A DNA stretch of 64,000 nucleotides from the NCBI RefSeq assembly GCF_002967075.1, contig NZ_PUGE01000005.1, forward strand, positions 159,714 to 223,713, written 5' to 3'. The DNA comes from Corynebacterium sp. J010B-136 (GTDB lineage: Bacteria > Actinomycetota > Actinomycetes > Mycobacteriales > Mycobacteriaceae). A model generated the notes under the pieces. The model searched no databases. It had not been told where the DNA came from and saw nothing but the letters and a program-made list of their open reading frames with translations. Below are positions 60,368 to 64,000 of the stretch, piece by piece. A program made the position numbers and the translations under genes. Numbering within the stretch: position 1 is the stretch's first letter; each line of letters opens with the position of its first letter.

Positions 60368-61732
60368 ATGAGTGATATGACCAAAGAGTCCCTAGACGTT
60401 CTAGAGGATTGGCTAAAGACAGATAAGTCCATCAACCCGAAAGATGCACCTCGATTACAGAAACTTCTGGCAGATACGCCGATTAAAGATGTCATCGCGC
60501 TCGTCGAGCGCCATAATGCCGTGCGCGCGGCTTTGGCGCTGCGTCTGTTGCCGCGTCAGCGCTCCATTGAAGTCTTTGATGCGTTGGACTCAGCGCATCA
60601 GGCAGACCTCATTGATGAGCTGGGTAATACAGAAGTCTTTGAATTCTTCGATGAACTAGACCCAGATGACCGAGTCTCGTTGCTCGATGAGCTGCCTGCG
60701 GAGATTGCTGACCGCTTGCTGCGTTCTTTGGACCAGGATGAACGCGACGTCACGGGCGTGGTGCTGGGCTATCCGAAGGGAAGCATCGGCAGGCGAATGA
60801 GCCCGCAAGTACCGGAAATCTACCGCGAGATGACCGTGGATGAGGCCCTAGCGCGGGTGCGTGAAACCGCCGATAATTTAGAGACCATCTACACTCTGCC
60901 AGTTACGCGCAAAGACCGCCGCCTGGTGGGTGTGATTTCTTTCCGTACATTGTTCACCGCGCGTGGCAACCGCTTGGTCGAAGACTTAATGAGCGACCCA
61001 GTCTTTGCCTATGCGCATGATGATGCGGAAGAGACCGCGCGTTGGTTTATGGCGCTGGACTTTCTGGCGATGCCAATCGTGGATGAATCCACGCGTCTTG
61101 TCGGTATTTTGACGTGGGACGACGCCGCAGACATTGTCGAGGAAGAAGATACCGAGGACTCGGCGCGCTCTGGTGGCACGGAGGCGCTGCAGCAGCCGTA
61201 TATGTCTACGCCGCTGCTGAAATTGGTGCGTTCGCGCATCGTCTGGCTCTTAGTACTTGCTGTCTCTGCGTTGCTGACGGTTAAAGTCTTGGATTCTTTC
61301 GAAGACACCCTCGCGGCGGCAGTTGTGCTTTCGCTGTTTATCCCGCTGCTGACTGGTACCGGTGGCAATACAGGTAACCAGGCTGCAACGACTGTCACGC
61401 GTGCTTTAGCGCTTGGCGATGTCCGCTCGAAAGACTTCATGCAAGTGCTCTGGCGCGAGCTACGCGTCGGATTGGTTTTAGGCAGCCTGCTGGGCGCCTT
61501 GGGCTTTATTTTGGCCACCTTTGTCTACGGCCTAGATATCGGCATAGTTATCGGCCTGACCTTGCTTTTGATCTGTACGATGTCTGCAACCGTTGGCGGA
61601 TTGATGCCGATTCTAGCCAAGGCTATCGGTGCTGACCCAGCGGTCTTTTCTAACCCCTTTATTTCGACCTTCTGTGATGCAACGGGACTTATTATCTATT
61701 TCCTGATTGCTAAGTCGGTGCTAGGTTTGTAA
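60368..61732 (+). CDS. mgtE: MgtE family Mg2+ channel/transporter
   Basis: A 454-residue protein. The cytoplasmic MgtE N domain (residues about 1-130, with ADLIDELGNTEVFEFFDEL) and a tandem CBS domain (about 130-260, FRTLFTARGNRLVEDLMSDP) sense Mg2+, and five membrane helices follow, with the pore signature GNTGNQAATTVTRALALGD. Start at the ATG at 60368, after GGAGG; a longer frame to 60281 is not conserved. Length fits MgtE (450). Confidence 0.93.
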   Translation: MSDMTKESLDVLEDWLKTDKSINPKDAPRLQKLLADTPIKDVIALVERHNAVRAALALRLLPRQRSIEVFDALDSAHQADLIDELGNTEVFEFFDELDPDDRVSLLDELPAEIADRLLRSLDQDERDVTGVVLGYPKGSIGRRMSPQVPEIYREMTVDEALARVRETADNLETIYTLPVTRKDRRLVGVISFRTLFTARGNRLVEDLMSDPVFAYAHDDAEETARWFMALDFLAMPIVDESTRLVGILTWDDAADIVEEEDTEDSARSGGTEALQQPYMSTPLLKLVRSRIVWLLVLAVSALLTVKVLDSFEDTLAAAVVLSLFIPLLTGTGGNTGNQAATTVTRALALGDVRSKDFMQVLWRELRVGLVLGSLLGALGFILATFVYGLDIGIVIGLTLLLICTMSATVGGLMPILAKAIGADPAVFSNPFISTFCDATGLIIYFLIAKSVLGL

Positions 61733-61752
61733 AGGCTTTTATTAGCAAAGAA

Positions 61753-61816
61753 ACACCCAAATTCTCTGAACTACGGCTATGTAATTTACCTAGACGTTCG
61801 GGGGTGATTTGGGTGT
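61753..61816 (+). terminator. terminator-like long-loop hairpin after mgtE
   Basis: ACACCCAAAT pairs perfectly with ATTTGGGTGT over 44 bases, followed by ATTTTTG. The rest of the gap to 62023 is AT-rich leader before the DASS gene, with no gene visible. Confidence 0.55.
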
Positions 61817-62023
61817 ATTTTTGATATCAAAATGCGGGCGAATTCCTTTCTTGTTAAGAAGTTTTGTAGGTTGTCCCTATCACCCTTTCTGTGAATGGAG
61901 TCTCTTTCAGCCATCTATTTGGTAAGAATTTCGTTTCCACTCTGGACGATTTTCACCACATTGGCGCTTGGGGTCTTGGTTTATGGAAAGATGCCCGAGA
62001 CTACTTAGGAGCACGTATATCCA

Positions 62024-63607
62024 ATGTCGACCCCAGTAACACAAGAATCGACGCACCAAGCGGCGGGTGAAGAAGACAAGGGGCTTAAGGCGAAGGAATG
62101 GCGCCGCCAATTAACGGGCCTTTTCGTCGGTTTAATCCTAGCTGCCTTGGTTTATGCATTCTTCCCGTCCAACTCCGTTGAGACCGTCATGGAGTCAACG
62201 GGTGCTGACCCTGAAGCCGAATACAGCCACCAATCTCTGCGAATTGTCGCCGCTACCACCGTTCTTATGGGCGCCTGGTGGATGACTGAAGCAATTCCGC
62301 TGGCCGCAACCGCGTTGATTCCGATTGTGATTTTCCCAATCACCGGCGTCGCAGAATTCTCTTCTGTCGGCGGCCCTTATGCGTCATCTACTATTTTCCT
62401 GTTTATGGGTGGCTTCTTGCTCGCCCTTGGCCTGCAACGCTGGAATCTGCACCGCCGTTTGGCGCTGTACGTGGTGAAGGTCGTTGGTACTTCACCAAAG
62501 CGCTTGGTATTAGGTTTCATGATTGCCACTGGCTTTATGTCCATGTGGGTATCTAACACCGCAACTGCTGTGGTTATGCTGCCGATTGGTGTATCCGTTC
62601 TACAATTAACCGCTGAAACCGTTGGCGGCATGAAGAACCAGAAGAAGTTCGCTACTTCACTCATGCTGGCTATTGCCTACTCAGCATCGATTGGTTCCTT
62701 GGGTACCTTGATTGGTACTCCGCCAAATGCTCTACTGGCTGGTTATATGCAAGAAGCTCACGGCATCACCATTGGCTTTGGCCAGTGGATGATGGTAGGT
62801 ATGCCAGTGGCTATCATTTTCACCGTAATTGCTTGGTTGGTGCTGGTTACCGTATTCAAGCCTGAGATGGACCACATTCCCGGTGGTAAAGAACTTATTG
62901 ATGATGAGATTACGAAGCTGGGTAAGTGGACTAGTCCACAAATTCAGGTCGGTATCATCTTCCTGCTCGCAGCCTTCACCTGGGTTGCAGTGCCATTGCT
63001 TATGGACACTATGGGTTGGGATTTCCCTTATGACGACGCCATCGTGGGTATGACTGCAGGCTTGTTGATGTTCATTCTTCCCGCGGACCGCAAGACCGGT
63101 GTGCGTCTGCTGGACTGGAAGACTGCTAATGAACTTCCATGGGATGTTCTGCTGTTGTTTGGTGGCGGCCTCTCGCTATCAGCGATGTTCACCGCTTCCG
63201 GCCTTTCCCTGTGGATTGGTGAGGTCGCGAAGGGACTGGGTGCCCTGCCTATCTTCTTGCTCATGGGCTCTGTTGCCGCCTTGGTTCTCATCTTGACGGA
63301 ATTTACGTCTAACACGGCAACAGCAGCGACCTTCCTGCCGATTATGGGCGGTGTGGCCGTTGGTATCGGTCTGACTGCTAATGGTGAAGCAAACGTCTTG
63401 CTGCTGACCATTCCAGTGGCTCTGGCTGCTACCTGTGCGTTTATGATGCCTGTGGCAACCCCGCCAAACGCAATTGCCTTTGGTTCTGGTTATGTCACCA
63501 TTGGCGAAATGATCAAGGGTGGCGTCTGGCTCAACCTCATTGCATTGGTCCTGATTACCCTTGCTGCATACTTCATCGCAGTACCTGTATTCGGGTTAGT
63601 GCTCTAA
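62024..63607 (+). CDS. DASS/SLC13 family sodium-dicarboxylate symporter
   Basis: A 527-residue membrane transporter with about 12 helices. The two SNT motifs that bind Na+ and carboxylate are seen as WVSNTATAVVMLP and FTSNTATAATFLP, with the paired GTLIGTPPNALLAGYM and MPVATPPNAIAFG loops. Proteins of this type bring in succinate, fumarate, malate and sometimes citrate or sulfate; substrate here unproven. The N-terminal 35 residues are hydrophilic. A terminator follows at 63643. Confidence 0.92.
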   Translation: MSTPVTQESTHQAAGEEDKGLKAKEWRRQLTGLFVGLILAALVYAFFPSNSVETVMESTGADPEAEYSHQSLRIVAATTVLMGAWWMTEAIPLAATALIPIVIFPITGVAEFSSVGGPYASSTIFLFMGGFLLALGLQRWNLHRRLALYVVKVVGTSPKRLVLGFMIATGFMSMWVSNTATAVVMLPIGVSVLQLTAETVGGMKNQKKFATSLMLAIAYSASIGSLGTLIGTPPNALLAGYMQEAHGITIGFGQWMMVGMPVAIIFTVIAWLVLVTVFKPEMDHIPGGKELIDDEITKLGKWTSPQIQVGIIFLLAAFTWVAVPLLMDTMGWDFPYDDAIVGMTAGLLMFILPADRKTGVRLLDWKTANELPWDVLLLFGGGLSLSAMFTASGLSLWIGEVAKGLGALPIFLLMGSVAALVLILTEFTSNTATAATFLPIMGGVAVGIGLTANGEANVLLLTIPVALAATCAFMMPVATPPNAIAFGSGYVTIGEMIKGGVWLNLIALVLITLAAYFIAVPVFGLVL

Positions 63608-63642
63608 CTGCCGTACCCGAGCCACTCATGCGGCATGAAGAT

Positions 63643-63684
63643 AAAGTCCAGCTTCTCCCTCGATCGTTGGGGAAGCTGGACTTT
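63643..63684 (+). terminator. terminator after DASS transporter
   Basis: AAAGTCCAGCTTCTCC pairs with GGGGAAGCTGGACTTT (15-16 base pairs), followed by GTATTT. Confidence 0.88.
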
Positions 63685-63769
63685 GTATTTGGATTGAAGC
63701 AAGAGCGCTTTCTAAAGAACGTATGAATAGTGCTTAAAATCGCGGAAAAATCTACAACAACCAGCGGTT

Positions 63770-63798
63770 TTGTTAGTTTGTTAAAGTGTGAGTATAGT
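63770..63798 (+). promoter_or_regulatory. promoter of tRNA-Arg
   Basis: TTGTTA and TATAGT with a 17-base spacer, ending 49 bases before the tRNA gene. Confidence 0.45.
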
Positions 63799-63847
63799 TA
63801 ATCAGCGTTGCAGGGAACACCGGTTACGGAGTTCAAGGCAATGGGAC

Positions 63848-63920
63848 GCGCCCGTAGCTCAACGGATAGAGCATCTGACTACGGATCAGAAGGTTGGAGG
63901 TTCGAATCCTTTCGGGCGCA
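63848..63920 (+). tRNA. tRNA-Arg (ACG anticodon)
   Basis: Class I tRNA: acceptor GCGCCCG/CGGGCGC, D-arm AGCTCAACGGATAGAGC, anticodon loop CTACGGA (anticodon ACG, read as inosine), T-arm GGAGGTTCGAATCCTTT. Discriminator A; CCA not encoded. The A34 is converted to inosine so it reads CGU, CGC and CGA. Confidence 0.95.
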
Positions 63921-63951
63921 CAATGTCCTCAGTCGGTACATAGTTGACACT

Positions 63952-64000
63952 ATGAGTCGAGTGATGGTTGACGGAAAAGCAGTTACTGTTCTGGTGAATG
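63952..64000 (+). CDS. possible start of a gene cut by the window edge
   Basis: An ATG at 63952 opens a frame (MSRVMVDGKAVTVLVN) that runs out of the window after 16 codons. It lies 31 bases after the tRNA-Arg. No clear RBS is seen and nothing can be said of function. Confidence 0.3.
   Translation, partial: MSRVMVDGKAVTVLVN

Overview
The window looks like chromosome from a Corynebacterium species (order Mycobacteriales). The basis is a near-complete arabinan/galactan assembly set (DprE1, DprE2, AftA, a single EmbC, a GlfT1-like galactofuranosyltransferase, and the Wzm/Wzt galactan exporter), a Zmp1-like M13 peptidase, small acidic PorA-like peptides and moderate GC. The species cannot be fixed from this window. 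There is no phage, transposase, CRISPR array or rRNA operon.

Layout: 0-13.4 kb is ordinary housekeeping and transport. It holds an AlkB-like oxygenase, SDR, LysE exporter, YbjQ protein, alkyltransferase-like protein, S4 protein, VOC protein, a PrsW protease coupled to a membrane-anchored protein of unknown function, an NhaC antiporter, an M13 peptidase, a hydrolase, and an NrtA/SsuBC-type ABC importer. 13.5-21.7 kb is the cell-wall arabinan block on the minus strand (dprE1-dprE2, then aftA-embC). 21.8-24.9 kb is a tight VTC-DUF4956-CotH operon, a poorly understood cassette, next to a divergent two-component system (25.2-27.2 kb). 27.2-27.9 kb is a scar with a frameshifted GntR/FCD regulator fragment and the tail of a transporter gene. 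27.9-35.5 kb holds nucleoside salvage (MFS plus nucleoside hydrolase), two GtrA proteins, glfT1 and accessory genes.

35.6-43.3 kb is a complete D-glucarate/galactarate catabolic island with a LysR regulator and a GntP permease: two acid-sugar dehydratases, a KDG dehydratase/decarboxylase and a 2-oxoglutarate-semialdehyde dehydrogenase, feeding 2-oxoglutarate. It sits between glfT1 and wzm/wzt, which are neighbours in mycobacteria. 44.0-48.0 kb returns to the conserved cell-wall neighbourhood (wzt, wzm, an aminotransferase-fold protein that seems to lack its PLP lysine, and a quinone oxidoreductase).

48.1-54.0 kb has tRNA-Ser(UGA) and a tricarballylate/citrate module: a GntR regulator, a TcuA-like dehydrogenase and a TctCBA tripartite transporter, with shared operator-like repeats. 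54.0-57.6 kb is molybdenum cofactor assembly (MoeZ-rhodanese, MoaE, Mog/MoaB, MoeA, MoaD). 58.1-59.5 kb holds tRNA-Ser(GCU) and two tandem 42/43-residue acidic amphipathic peptide genes, each with a matching promoter, RBS and strong terminator. 59.6-64 kb holds a lipoprotein gene interrupted by an in-frame TGA, MgtE, a DASS dicarboxylate transporter and tRNA-Arg(ACG).

The most interesting items are the VTC-DUF4956-CotH cassette, the tandem tiny peptides, the lysine-less aminotransferase homologue in the galactan-export neighbourhood, and the interrupted lipoprotein gene.
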